In this document: piece by piece, positions 1 through 8,797 of the stretch
How positions within the stretch are numbered: the stretch's first letter is position 1
Layout: each line of letters begins with the position of its first letter
Source of the DNA: WHUA01 sp963711215
GTDB taxonomy: Bacteria > Pseudomonadota > Alphaproteobacteria > UBA8366
Assembly (NCBI GenBank): GCA_963711215.1
Contig: CAVQDH010000005.1
Span: 496,001-560,000 of the forward strand
Reading direction: 5' to 3'
DNA: 64,000 nucleotides
Position numbers and translations under genes: made by a program
The notes under the pieces: generated by a model
What the model was told of the DNA's origin: nothing
What the model saw: the letters and a program-made list of their open reading frames with translations, nothing else
The model's database searches: none

Positions 1-492
1 AAGACCACGCTGATCGAGGACGGCATCCTGGTCGGCTACATGCAGGATCGCCTGAACGCGCGCCTGATGGGCATGGAGGCGACCGGCAACGGCCGGCGCG
101 AATCCTACGCCCACGCCCCGATGCCGCGGATGACCAACACCTACATGCTGAGCGGCGACAAGGCGCCGGCGGAGATCGTCGCCTCGGTCGACAAGGGACT
201 CTACGCGGTCAATTTCGGCGGCGGCCAGGTCGATATCACGAACGGCAAGTTCGTGTTCAGCTGCACCGAGGCCTATCTGATCGAGAACGGCAAGGTCGGC
301 GCGCCGGTCAAGGGCGCCACGCTCATCGGCAACGGCCCGGACGTGCTGACGAAGGTTTCGATGATCGGCAACGATTCGAAGCTGGACGACGGCGTCGGCA
401 CTTGCGGCAAGGACGGTCAGTCGGTCCCGGTCGGGGTGGGCCAGCCGACCATGCGGATCGACGGACTCACGGTCGGCGGCACCGCGGCGTAA
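1..492 (+). CDS. tldD: Metalloprotease TldD, C-terminal part (start outside window)
   Basis: The frame is open from base 1 and ends in TAA, so this is the last 163 codons of a longer gene. The translated part has the features of the TldD C-terminal half: a glycine-rich stretch (NFGGGQVDITNGKFVFSCTE), then LIENGKVGAPVKGATLIGNG and the closing GVGTCGKDGQSVPVGVGQP segment. TldD forms a heterodimeric zinc protease with PmbA/TldE, which unfolds and degrades peptides and matures some modified peptides. The partner gene pmbA is in this window at 22500-23871, about 22 kb away and not in the same operon. The zinc-binding HExxxH motif lies upstream of the window. Confidence 0.93.
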   Translation, partial: KTTLIEDGILVGYMQDRLNARLMGMEATGNGRRESYAHAPMPRMTNTYMLSGDKAPAEIVASVDKGLYAVNFGGGQVDITNGKFVFSCTEAYLIENGKVGAPVKGATLIGNGPDVLTKVSMIGNDSKLDDGVGTCGKDGQSVPVGVGQPTMRIDGLTVGGTAA

Positions 493-513
493 CCGGCAGC
501 GGCTCCGAGAGGC

Positions 514-1881
514 TCAGTAGGATTCTTCCTCGTAGAGCTTGTCGATGTCGCCGTGCCAGACGTTTTCGTAGCGGTCGAGCAGCCGCTCGGCCGGCGTGAC
601 GCCGGAGGCTGCAATCTCCTTGAGCTCCTCGATGTAGGGCTCCTCGCTGACGTCCGTCACGTCGGGGATCGCGCGCCGGCGCAGCCCGGCCGCCGCGATC
701 GCCACGACTGCCTTCGCGAGATCCTGCGCCGTCCCATTGCGGAACGGCGCCTTCAGGCCAAACCGCGGCACGGACGCGCGCAGCGCCTCCATCTCCGCCA
801 CTGACCAGTCCTTGCAGATATCCCAGGCCGCATCGAGCGCGCTGTCATCGTAATACAGGCCGACCCAGAAGGCCGGCAGCGCGCAAAGCCTGCCCCAGGG
901 GCCGGCGTCGGCGCCGCGCATCTCGATGTAGCGCTTGAGGCGGACTTCCGGGAATGCGGTCGTCATGTGGTCGGTCCAGTCCCCCATGTTGGGGATCTGC
1001 CCTTCGAAGCCCGCCAGCCGTCCGGCCATGAAGTCGCGGAACGACTTGCCCGCGACGTCGATGTATCTGCCGTCGCGATAGACGAAATACATCGGCACAT
1101 CGAGGATGTAGTCGACCCAGTTCTCGAAGCCGAACCCGTCCTCGAAGACGAAGGGCAGCATGCCGCTGCGGTCGGGATCCGTGTCGGTCCAGATATGGCT
1201 GCGATAGCTGAGGAAGCCGTTCGGCCTGCCTTCCGTGAAGGGAGAATTGGCGAACAGCGCCGTCGCCACCGGCTGCAGCGCCACCGCGACCCGCATCTTC
1301 TTCACCATGTCAGCTTCAGACGAGAAATCGAGGTTCACTTGAACGGTGCAGGTACGGAGCATCATGTCGAGGCCGAGCGAGCCCTTCTTCGGCATGTATT
1401 CGCCCATCACCTTGTAACGGCCCTTGGGCATCCAGGGAACGTCGCGACGCTGCCATTTCGGGTTGAAGCCGTGGCCCAGCATCCCGGCCCCGATCTCGTC
1501 GCAGATCTCGCGCACCTGTGCCAGATGCGTGTGTACCTCGTTGCAGGTCTGATGGATGTTTTCCAGCTGCGCGCCGGACAGCTCGAACTGCCCGCCCGGC
1601 TCCAGCGTGATCGCGCCGCCGTCCTCATGACGCAGCGCAATGACGTTGTCGCCTTCGTAGACCGGCATCCAGCCGAAGCGCTGCATGCCTTCGAGCAGGA
1701 GCCGGATTCCCGGCCGGCCGTCATAGGTCAGCGGGCGCTTGTCCTTCAAATCATAGCCGAATTTCTCGTGCTCGGTGCCGATGCGCCACTGCGCGCGCGG
1801 CTTGCAGCCTTGCTCCAGATACTCGACAAGCTGGCGCTTGCTCGTGACGGGTAGACCCCCGGAGGCCGATGGAGCTGCCAT
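514..1881 (-). CDS. gshA: Glutamate-cysteine ligase, plant/alphaproteobacterial type
   Basis: Makes gamma-glutamylcysteine from glutamate, cysteine and ATP, the first step of glutathione synthesis in the cytoplasm. The 455-residue product matches the GCS2-type ligases of alphaproteobacteria and plants rather than the enterobacterial GshA. Visible marks are the N-terminal RIGTEHEKFGY substrate-binding motif (about residues 36-46), the ITLEPGGQFELSG strand and the C-terminal EEPYIEELKEIAASGVTPA region. The start ATG at 1881 directly abuts the stop of rsmE, so the two are likely one transcript. It converges on tldD with a 21-bp gap. Confidence 0.95.
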   Translation of the reverse strand: MAAPSASGGLPVTSKRQLVEYLEQGCKPRAQWRIGTEHEKFGYDLKDKRPLTYDGRPGIRLLLEGMQRFGWMPVYEGDNVIALRHEDGGAITLEPGGQFELSGAQLENIHQTCNEVHTHLAQVREICDEIGAGMLGHGFNPKWQRRDVPWMPKGRYKVMGEYMPKKGSLGLDMMLRTCTVQVNLDFSSEADMVKKMRVAVALQPVATALFANSPFTEGRPNGFLSYRSHIWTDTDPDRSGMLPFVFEDGFGFENWVDYILDVPMYFVYRDGRYIDVAGKSFRDFMAGRLAGFEGQIPNMGDWTDHMTTAFPEVRLKRYIEMRGADAGPWGRLCALPAFWVGLYYDDSALDAAWDICKDWSVAEMEALRASVPRFGLKAPFRNGTAQDLAKAVVAIAAAGLRRRAIPDVTDVSEEPYIEELKEIAASGVTPAERLLDRYENVWHGDIDKLYEEESY

Positions 1882-2658
1882 CTATGTCGCTTTCGGTGGT
1901 TGATTTCGATCGGAACGCCAATCGCCCAAAACAGACTGCCAGCAGGCCAGCGCTGCAATGGCTGCGGTTTCCGCACGCAGGACACGGGGCCCGAGGCCTA
2001 CCGCCGTAACAAAAGGCAGATTCCCGAATGCGTCAAGTTCCGATGTCGTGAAGCCGCCTTCCGGGCCGGTCATTAGCGCAGACCGCCTACCGTCGGTTGC
2101 CATCGCCGCTTCGCCAAGCACCTCGGCGATCGGCCGTACCGGTCCGCTTTCGGCGCAAACCAGGAGCCGCCTTCCGGCCGGCCAATCGGCGAGCGCCGCA
2201 TCGAAGGACACCGGCTCGAAAACCTCCGGTAGGGTGAGCCGCTCGCACTGTTCCGCGGCTTCGACGACGATCGACCGCAACCGGTCGGTATTCACGCGGC
2301 TGACGTCGGTGCGCCGGGTGATGACCGGCCGAAGCTGCGAGACGCCGAGCTCGACCGCCTTCTGCACGAGGAAATCCAGCGGCGCCCGCTTGATCGGCGC
2401 GAACAGCAGCCAGATGTCGGGCTCCGCCGCTTGCGGCCGCGCCTGCCGTTCGAGCGCGATCGTGCAGGCGCTGCGCCCGACCGCGGCAATGCGCCCATGC
2501 CACTCGCCATCCCGGCCGTTGAAGAGCGTCACCGCATCGCCCGGCGCGAGCCGCATGACATTCTTCAGGTAATGCGCCTGACCCGCCGACAGATCCACGG
2601 CGTACCCGTCGTCGAGACCCTCGGTCACGAAAAGACGCGGACCCGACCGTTCGCGCAT
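1882..2658 (-). CDS. rsmE: 16S rRNA (uracil-1498 N3) methyltransferase RsmE
   Basis: Methylates U1498 of 16S rRNA in the assembled small subunit using SAM. The 258-residue protein shows the SPOUT knot signature near the C-terminus: MTGPEGGFTTSELDAF followed by VGLGPRVLRAETAAIAA. The N-terminal PUA-like part has AHYLKNVMRLAPGDAVTLF. An upstream in-frame ATG (2733) exists, but it overlaps the divergent ubiA start, and the family begins with a short R-P-R-L-F segment, so I chose ATG 2658. In the alphaproteobacteria rsmE is often followed by gshA, as here, and preceded by divergent ubiA. Confidence 0.93.
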   Translation of the reverse strand: MRERSGPRLFVTEGLDDGYAVDLSAGQAHYLKNVMRLAPGDAVTLFNGRDGEWHGRIAAVGRSACTIALERQARPQAAEPDIWLLFAPIKRAPLDFLVQKAVELGVSQLRPVITRRTDVSRVNTDRLRSIVVEAAEQCERLTLPEVFEPVSFDAALADWPAGRRLLVCAESGPVRPIAEVLGEAAMATDGRRSALMTGPEGGFTTSELDAFGNLPFVTAVGLGPRVLRAETAAIAALACWQSVLGDWRSDRNQPPKAT

Positions 2659-2715
2659 GGTAGAAACCTCCGACACCACCTTGAGACGCCGCCAACCCGG
2701 CGGCAAGATTAGCTC

Positions 2716-3663
2716 ATGACCGGCCAAATCCATACTCAGACCGCGAGCGACATACGGACCGGCGACTGGATCGAGCGGTGGGCTCCCGGCGCCGCGCAGC
2801 CCTATCTGAGACTGGCCCGCCTCGACCGGCCGATCGGGACATGGCTGCTGCTGATCCCCTGCTGGTGGGGACTGGCGCTGGCGGCCGTTTCGGTGGGCGG
2901 CGCCGATCCTTTGGCATTCGCTGGCTTACGGCGTGCTCTTTGCCATCGGCTCCCTGGTCATGCGCGGCGCCGGCTGTACCTGGAACGACATCCTCGATCG
3001 CGATTTCGACGCGCGGGTGGCGCGGACCGCGACCCGGCCGATCCCGAGCGGCGCCGATCAGCGTCGCGCCAGGCTTTCGCGTTCCTGGCGCTGCAGATGC
3101 TGATCGGCCTCGGCGTCCTGCTGTTCTTCAACGGCTTCACCATCCTGCTGGCGATTTCCTCGCTTCTCCTGGTTGCGATTTATCCGCTGATGAAGCGCGT
3201 CACCTACTGGCCGCAGGCCTTCCTCGGGCTGACCTTCAACTGGGGCGCCCTGGTCGGCTGGGCCGCGGTGACGGGCGGGCTGCAGACACCGGCGCTGCTG
3301 CTCTACGCCGCCGGCTTCTTCTGGACGCTCGGCTACGACACGATCTATGCGCATCAGGACAAGGAGGACGACGTGCTGATCGGCGTGAAGTCGAGCGCGC
3401 TCCGCCTCGGCGCGAACACCCGGCCCTGGCTCTGGATCTTTTACGCCGTGACCGTCGTGCTGCTCGCCGCCTCCTTCTGGACCGCGGCGCTGCGCTGGCC
3501 GGCCTTTGCGCTCCTCGCACTCGCCGCCGCACAGCTCGGCTACCAGGCCGCGAAGGTCGACCTGGACGACCCGAAGGACTGCCTCGCCAAGTTCAAATCC
3601 AACCGGCTCGCCGGCCTCCTCGTGCTGGCGGCGATCCTCGCCGGAGGCGCAGCGCTTGGCTGA
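2716..3663 (+). CDS. ubiA: 4-hydroxybenzoate polyprenyltransferase UbiA (three apparent one-base insertions)
   Basis: Integral membrane prenyltransferase that attaches the polyprenyl tail to 4-hydroxybenzoate in ubiquinone synthesis. N-terminal LDRPIGTWLLLIPCWWGLAL and the second Asp-rich stretch YDTIYAHQDKEDD are intact. Residues about 65-115 as read are scrambled: removing one T at 2910-2912 restores the TWNDILDRDFDARVARTAT motif in another frame, and removing one G near 3056 and one near 3066 restores PIPSGAISVRQAFAFL in the original frame. The corrected product is 314 aa, the usual size. Because three +1 changes sum to one codon the raw frame stays open, which hides the damage. Overlaps the next gene by 8 bp. 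Confidence 0.9.
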   Translation: MTGQIHTQTASDIRTGDWIERWAPGAAQPYLRLARLDRPIGTWLLLIPCWWGLALAAVSVGGADPLAFAGLRRALCHRLPGHARRRLYLERHPRSRFRRAGGADRDPADPERRRSASRQAFAFLALQMLIGLGVLLFFNGFTILLAISSLLLVAIYPLMKRVTYWPQAFLGLTFNWGALVGWAAVTGGLQTPALLLYAAGFFWTLGYDTIYAHQDKEDDVLIGVKSSALRLGANTRPWLWIFYAVTVVLLAASFWTAALRWPAFALLALAAAQLGYQAAKVDLDDPKDCLAKFKSNRLAGLLVLAAILAGGAALG

Positions 3664-4300
3664 CACGCACGCCGCATTCATTCACGCGAACACGGCCGTC
3701 GAAGTCCCGCCGCTCATCCCGGAAATCCGTCTCCACCTCGCGACCGAGATCGTGCCGATCTGGCGCGCCAGCGAGGAGGCGCTCGCCGAGCTCGGCGTGC
3801 CGCCGCCCTACTGGGCCTTCGCCTGGGCGGGCGGTCAGGCGCTCGCGCGCTACATCCTCGACAACCCCGAAATCGTCGCCGGCCGGGCCGTGCTGGATTT
3901 CGCCAGCGGCAGCGGCCTCGCCGCCATCGCCGCCGCCATGGCCGGCGCGGAGACGGTGACCGCCGCCGACATCGACCCCTACGCATCGGCGGCGATCGGC
4001 CTGAACGCGGCGCTCAACGGCGTCGGCATCGAGGTCACAAGCGGCGACATCATCGGCAGCAAGGGGCCGTGGGACGTCGTGCTAGCCGGCGACATCTGCT
4101 ATGAGCGCCCGCTCGCCGACCGCGTCACCGCTTGGCTGCGCAGCCTGTCGGAGGCCGGCGTCACCGTGCTGCTCGGCGATCCCGGGCGGACCTACCTGCC
4201 GAAGGAAGGGCTCGACTGGCTCGTGCGCTATGCGGTGAAGACGACGCGCGAGCTCGAAGACACCGACGTGCGCAACGCCGTCGTCTGGCGCTTCACGTAG
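3656..4300 (+). CDS. Class I SAM methyltransferase, METTL20/EtfB-lysine methyltransferase-like
   Basis: A 214-residue protein if started at the TTG (3656) that overlaps the ubiA stop; there is no nearer ATG that keeps the family's N-terminus. It has VPPLIPEIRLHLATEIVPIW, PPPYWAFAWAGGQALARYIL, the SAM-binding motif VLDFASGSGLAAIA and the acidic AADIDPYA, followed by DVVLAGDICYE. This pattern is that of METTL20 homologues, which trimethylate lysines in the beta subunit of electron-transfer flavoprotein; the Agrobacterium enzyme is the known bacterial example. An L11-methyltransferase-like role is a less likely alternative. Translation is probably coupled to ubiA. Confidence 0.8.
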   Translation: MADTHAAFIHANTAVEVPPLIPEIRLHLATEIVPIWRASEEALAELGVPPPYWAFAWAGGQALARYILDNPEIVAGRAVLDFASGSGLAAIAAAMAGAETVTAADIDPYASAAIGLNAALNGVGIEVTSGDIIGSKGPWDVVLAGDICYERPLADRVTAWLRSLSEAGVTVLLGDPGRTYLPKEGLDWLVRYAVKTTRELEDTDVRNAVVWRFT

Positions 4301-4312
4301 GCCTGAGCGGCT

Positions 4313-5140
4313 TCAGTCGAGCTTGATACCGAGCGAGCTTTCCATCGCCGCGCGCAGCTTCGGCGCCAGCGGCCGCGGCTTCAGGTCGACCCCGTCCGAG
4401 AGGCCATCCGTGATGTGGGTCAGCGCCTCGATCCGGGCGCGGCGCTTGTTATCGGTCGCGATTACGCGCCAGGGCGCCGCTTCCGTCGAGGTGCGCTCGA
4501 TCATCTCGTCGATCGCTTCCTCATAGGCGTCGCATTGCCGCCGGTTGCGGAGATCGTCGAAGGTGAATTTCCAGCGCTTCAGTGGATCGCGCACACGCTC
4601 CTCGAAGCGCTTGAGCTGCTCGTCCTGCGAGATGTGCAGGAAGATCTTCACCAGCTTCATGCCGTCGTCGATCAGCATGTATTCGAATTCATTGATCTCG
4701 CGGTAGGCGCGCTGCCACTGCGCCTTGGTGGCGAGGCCCTCGATCCGTTCCACCAGCACCCGCCCGTACCAGGAGCGATCGAAGATCGCCATGGTCCCGT
4801 TCGTCGGGAGCCGGCTCCAGAAGCGCGTGAGATAGTGCTGCTGGCGCTCGATCTCGTTGGGTGCGCCGATCGGCCATACCTTGTAGGCACGCGGGTCGAG
4901 AACCGTGGTGAGCCGCCGGATCGCGCCGCCCTTGCCCGCCGCGTCGACCCCTTCGAACACCACGACACCGCGATCGTTGGTGAAAAGATAGGCCTGCAGA
5001 ATTTCCCGCATCTTGACCCCGAGCCGGTGCAGCTCGCGCTCGTAGTCGCGCTTGGCAATGCTGCCGTCGGTTTCGAGGTCGGCGACATGGATATCGTCAT
5101 GCCGCAGCTTGATGGATGCGCGGGATCGCTTGTTCTTCAT
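4313..5140 (-). CDS. ppk2: Polyphosphate kinase 2 family protein
   Basis: PPK2 enzymes transfer phosphate between polyphosphate and nucleotides (ADP/GDP or AMP). The 275-aa single-domain protein has the Walker A motif EGVDAAGKGGAI (about residues 64-75), the PNEIERQQHYLTRFWSRLP segment, the Walker B/lid motif FDRSWYGRVLVERIEG and RDPLKRWKFTFDDLRNR, all diagnostic for PPK2. Length and single domain suggest class I (nucleoside diphosphate kinase type), but class is not provable by eye. Its ATG overlaps the TGA of the upstream unknown gene by 4 bp, indicating coupled translation. Confidence 0.93.
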   Translation of the reverse strand: MKNKRSRASIKLRHDDIHVADLETDGSIAKRDYERELHRLGVKMREILQAYLFTNDRGVVVFEGVDAAGKGGAIRRLTTVLDPRAYKVWPIGAPNEIERQQHYLTRFWSRLPTNGTMAIFDRSWYGRVLVERIEGLATKAQWQRAYREINEFEYMLIDDGMKLVKIFLHISQDEQLKRFEERVRDPLKRWKFTFDDLRNRRQCDAYEEAIDEMIERTSTEAAPWRVIATDNKRRARIEALTHITDGLSDGVDLKPRPLAPKLRAAMESSLGIKLD

Positions 5141-5859
5141 GGCTCGATGATCCGGAACGGATAGCCGAAGGCGACCGAATCCTCGGCCAGCCGGTCGATA
5201 CAGCCGCGGCGGAACGCGGCGTCGTCGGCCAGCCGCAGCACGAAATCGTCATGGTCGCCCTCATGCGCCAGCCGCTGCTGGACGATCCGCAGCATCTCGG
5301 CAGTGTCGCGCGCGCCGTTGAGGCGGCCTCGTGCCGGCATCGCCTTGAGGCTGACGGCCGCGCCCTCATGCAGGAAATGCCCCAGCCGCGCGACATAGAG
5401 GTAGACCGAGCGCCGCGCCGCCCCGCTTTCCAATCGAAGGTCTATGTCCGAGATTTCCGCGAAATGGTAGTTGCCTTCGGTCGCGTGCATGATGTCGAGC
5501 TGGGCGTCGTCGAGCCAGGTGACGAACAGCGTCACCTCCACGCCCGGCGCGCATTGCAGCATCGAGGGCACTGCGCCGTAGCTGCTGATATGCGCGGCAT
5601 AGACGATATCGAAATCCTGCAGCGTGGCGCGCTCGACGGGGATCACGTGATCACTGCCGACGCCGTATTTTCGGGCGAGCTGCACCGGCGACTGGTTGGA
5701 GCCGACCGCCAGCACCGGCGTGCGCCCTTCCGTCAGGGCCGGGTCGAAGGCGTCGACCTGCAGCGGGTCGGCGCGGTCGCCCCGCCAGACATAGGAGCGG
5801 TCCGGCAGGTGATAGGGGTAGTCCCGGGCGCGGGAAAGCTTGGCGATATGGTCCGACAT
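5137..5859 (-). CDS. Conserved hypothetical protein, translationally coupled to ppk2
   Basis: 240 residues, soluble, no signal peptide. I do not recognise a characterised family. The region TPVLAVGSNQSPVQLARKYG recalls the glycine-rich entry loop of gamma-glutamylcyclotransferase-like folds (xGSN), and MHATEGNYHFAEI could supply an acidic catalytic residue, but the match is too short to assign activity. The stop codon overlaps the ppk2 ATG (ATGA), so it belongs to the same transcript. The start ATG at 5859 is followed by SDHIAKLSRARDYPYHLPDR, which reads as a normal soluble N-terminus. Confidence 0.8.
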   Translation of the reverse strand: MSDHIAKLSRARDYPYHLPDRSYVWRGDRADPLQVDAFDPALTEGRTPVLAVGSNQSPVQLARKYGVGSDHVIPVERATLQDFDIVYAAHISSYGAVPSMLQCAPGVEVTLFVTWLDDAQLDIMHATEGNYHFAEISDIDLRLESGAARRSVYLYVARLGHFLHEGAAVSLKAMPARGRLNGARDTAEMLRIVQQRLAHEGDHDDFVLRLADDAAFRRGCIDRLAEDSVAFGYPFRIIEP

Positions 5860-5966
5860 GGCTGAACGATGAATTTCGATCCGTCTTCATATATACGCCG
5901 ATTGCCGTTTTGTGACAGCCCGTTGAGGCTCGCGCCGGCACGGACAATGCTGTATGGGTTGGCGCC

Positions 5967-7192
5967 ATGCCATCGCAACGCTTCACCGCTATCGCCACCA
6001 TCGCCGTCTGCCAGGTCGCAGCCATGGCGCTGTGGTTTTCGGCCTCCGCCATCGTGCCCGCGCTCAAGGCGACGGGGGCGATCGACCCGCATTCGGCCTC
6101 GCTCTTCACCAGCGCGGTACAGGCCGGCTTCGTCGCCGGAACGCTGACCAGCGCCGTCCTCGGCCTCGCCGACCGGATCGACCCGCGCAAGTTCTTCATG
6201 GCCTCGGCGCTGGTCGCGGCAGGGGCGAACGCGGCGATCCTGCTGGTCGATCCCGCCTCGCCCGTCGGTCGTGGTGCTGCGCTTCATCACCGGCGTCTGC
6301 ATGGCCGGGATCTATCCGGTCGGCATGAAGCTGGCGGCAAGCTGGGCCAAAGGCGATATGGGCCTGATGGTAGGGCTGCTGGTCGGCGCGCTGACGCTGG
6401 GCTCGGCGACGCCCTATCTGTTCAATGCGCTCGGCGCCGACGGGGGCGGGATCGACTGGCGCTTTACGCTGGGCACCGCATCGATCAGCGCGCTCGGCGC
6501 GGCGCTGCTCATCCGCCTCGCGCCCATCGGCCCGAACATCGCGCCCTCGCCGCCCTTCAATCCGCGTCTCGCGCTCAAGGCCTGGATCACCCCGTCGCTC
6601 CGCCTCGCAAATTTGGGCTATCTCGGCCATATGTGGGAGCTCTATGCCATGTGGGCTTGGATCGGGGTCTTCCTCGACGCGAGCTTCCGGCTCGCTCTGT
6701 CCGATGCCAGGCAGGCGCCCATCTGGGCGGCGCTTGCCACCTTCGCCACCATCGGCGCGGGCGCGGCCGGCTCGATCGCCGGCGGCATGTTCGCCGACCG
6801 CTGGGGACGCACGACGCTCACCATGATCGCGATGGGGATCAGCGGCAGCTGCGCGCTCCTGGCAGGCTTCCTGTTCGGCGGCAGCCCGGTGGCGCTCGTG
6901 CTGCTCTGCGTCGTCTGGGGCGCCACCATCGTCGCCGAATTCGGCCCAGTTCTCCGCCAGCGTCGCCGAGCTGTCCGAGCGCCCGCTGGTGGGAACCATG
7001 CTGACGGTGCAGACCAGCATGGGCTTCCTGCTGACGCTCGTGACCATCCAGATTCTGCCGAAGCTGGTCGACACGGTCGGCTGGCGCTACGCCTTCGCTT
7101 TCCTCGCCATCGGCCCGGCGATCGGAATCATCGCGATGGGCCGGCTGCGCGCGCATCCCGATGCGGTTAAGCTGGCGGGCGGACGGCGCTGA
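5967..7192 (+). CDS. Major facilitator superfamily transporter (two apparent one-base insertions)
   Basis: Twelve-TM MFS permease of the inner membrane, substrate unknown. It begins MPSQRFTAIATIAVCQVAAM with TM1 and has the cytoplasmic loop DRIDPRKFF and a second half with GGMFADRWGRTTL, the MFS motif A repeat. Two frame breaks split it: one extra C in CCC at 6261-6263, before VVLRFITGVCMAGIYP, and one extra C in CCC at 6945-6947, before QFSASVAELSERPLVGTMLT. Removing both gives 407 aa, normal for the superfamily. It stands alone, 87 bp before the UbiD gene, and could share a transcript with it. Confidence 0.88.
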
Positions 7193-7279
7193 CGAAGCGT
7201 ATTCGGCCGGGAGGCTTATCCGCGGCGCGACGCCTGATCCCGCTTTGCCAAAGCGCGCCGCCGCGCTAGGTTCCCGGCC

Positions 7280-8788
7280 ATGTCCTATGCCTCGCTCCGC
7301 GATTTCATCGACGCGCTCGAGCGGTCCGGTCAACTGGTGCGGGTGACGCATCCCGTCTCGCCGGTGCTGGAGATGACCGAGATCCAGACCCGCCTGCTCG
7401 CCGAGCAAGGCCCGGCCGTGCTGTTCGAGACCGTCGCGCGTGACGGTGGCGGCGCCTACGGCATGCCGATGCTGGTCAACCTGTTCGGCACGGTCGACCG
7501 GGTCGCCGCCGGCATGGGCCGCAAGCCGGAAGAGCTGCGCGCGCTCGGCGAGACGCTCGCCATGCTGCGCCAGCCGGAGCCGCCGGACGGCATTCGCGAC
7601 GCCATCGACAAGCTGCCGCTGCTGAAGACGGCGATGACCATGCGGCCGAAGACGGTCTCATCCGCGCCCTGCCAGGAAGTGGTCTGGCAAGGCGCCGACA
7701 TCGACCTTGCCAAGCTGCCGGTACAGACCTGCTGGCCCGGCGAGCCGGCGCCGCTGATCACCTGGCCGCTGGTCGTGACCAAGGGACCCGGGACGAAGCG
7801 GGAGGACGACTTCAACCTCGGCATCTACCGCATGCAGGTGACCGGGCGCGACACGACCCTGATGCGCTGGCTCGCCCATCGCGGCGGCGCGCAGCATCAC
7901 GCGCGCTGGAAAGAGGCGAAGCGCGAGCCGCTGCCGGCCGCCGCCGTGATCGGGGCCGACCCGGCGACCATTCTCGCCGCCGTCACGCCGGTGCCCGACA
8001 CCATGTCGGAATATCATTTCGCCGGCTTGCTGCGCGGGAAGCGCACCGAGCTCGTCGACTGCAAGACGGTGCCGCTCAAGGTGCCGGCCTCGGCGGAAAT
8101 CGTCATCGAAGGGCATGTCAGCCTCGACGACTACGGCGACGAAGGTCCCTACGGCGACCACACCGGCTACTACAACGCGGTCGAGCGCTTTCCGGTCTTC
8201 CGCGTCAGCGCGATCACCATGCGGCGGGATCCGATCTACCTCTCGACCTTCACCGGCCGGCCGCCCGACGAGCCGAGCGTGCTCGGCCAGGCGCTGAACG
8301 AGGTGTTCATCCCGCTGATGCAGCAGCAGTTCCCCGAGATCGTCGATTTCTGGCTGCCGCCGGAGGGCTGCTCCTACCGCATCGCCGTGGTGTCGATCCG
8401 CAAGGCCTATCCCGGTCACGCCAAGCGCATCATGATGGGCGTGTGGTCCTATCTTCGCCAGTTCACCTACACGAAATGGGTGATCGTCGTGGACGCGGAG
8501 ATAAACGCCCGCGACTGGAAGGACGTGATGTGGGCGGTCGCCACCCGCATGGACCCGGCGCGCGACATCACGCTGGTCGAGGGCACGCCGATCGACTATC
8601 TCGACTTCGCGAGCCCGGTCTCCGGCCTCGGCTCCAAAATCGGCCTCGACGCCACCAACAAGTGGCCGCCCGAGACCCGCCGCGACTGGGGCACGGAAAT
8701 CCGCATGTCCGACGCCGTGATCGGGAAGGTCGACCGCATGTGGAAAGATCTCGGCCTGCCGGGCAGCGGCAAGAAGATCTGGAAATAA
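7280..8788 (+). CDS. UbiD family (prenyl-FMN-dependent) decarboxylase
   Basis: 502 aa, matching UbiD-family decarboxylases that use prenylated FMN made by a UbiX partner. Conserved regions include the substrate-side PVQTCWPGEPAPLITWPLVV, the mid-section NLGIYRMQVTGRDTTLMRW, and the catalytic-region motif DYGDEGPYGDHTGYYN with its conserved Glu/Asp. The C-terminus ends KVDRMWKDLGLPGSGKKIWK. Members act on 4-hydroxy-3-polyprenylbenzoate (UbiD itself) or on other aromatic and alpha,beta-unsaturated acids. No ubiX is nearby, so the substrate is open. A second, decayed copy of its C-terminus lies at 9948-10042. Confidence 0.9.
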   Translation: MSYASLRDFIDALERSGQLVRVTHPVSPVLEMTEIQTRLLAEQGPAVLFETVARDGGGAYGMPMLVNLFGTVDRVAAGMGRKPEELRALGETLAMLRQPEPPDGIRDAIDKLPLLKTAMTMRPKTVSSAPCQEVVWQGADIDLAKLPVQTCWPGEPAPLITWPLVVTKGPGTKREDDFNLGIYRMQVTGRDTTLMRWLAHRGGAQHHARWKEAKREPLPAAAVIGADPATILAAVTPVPDTMSEYHFAGLLRGKRTELVDCKTVPLKVPASAEIVIEGHVSLDDYGDEGPYGDHTGYYNAVERFPVFRVSAITMRRDPIYLSTFTGRPPDEPSVLGQALNEVFIPLMQQQFPEIVDFWLPPEGCSYRIAVVSIRKAYPGHAKRIMMGVWSYLRQFTYTKWVIVVDAEINARDWKDVMWAVATRMDPARDITLVEGTPIDYLDFASPVSGLGSKIGLDATNKWPPETRRDWGTEIRMSDAVIGKVDRMWKDLGLPGSGKKIWK

Positions 8789-8797
8789 GAAGAATGC

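Noticed and set aside
2716..3663. ubiA as an intact gene because its raw frame is open throughout
   Set aside because: About 50 residues in the middle are nonsense in that frame while the true motif (TWNDILDRDFDAR) is in another; three insertions add up to a whole codon and mask the damage.
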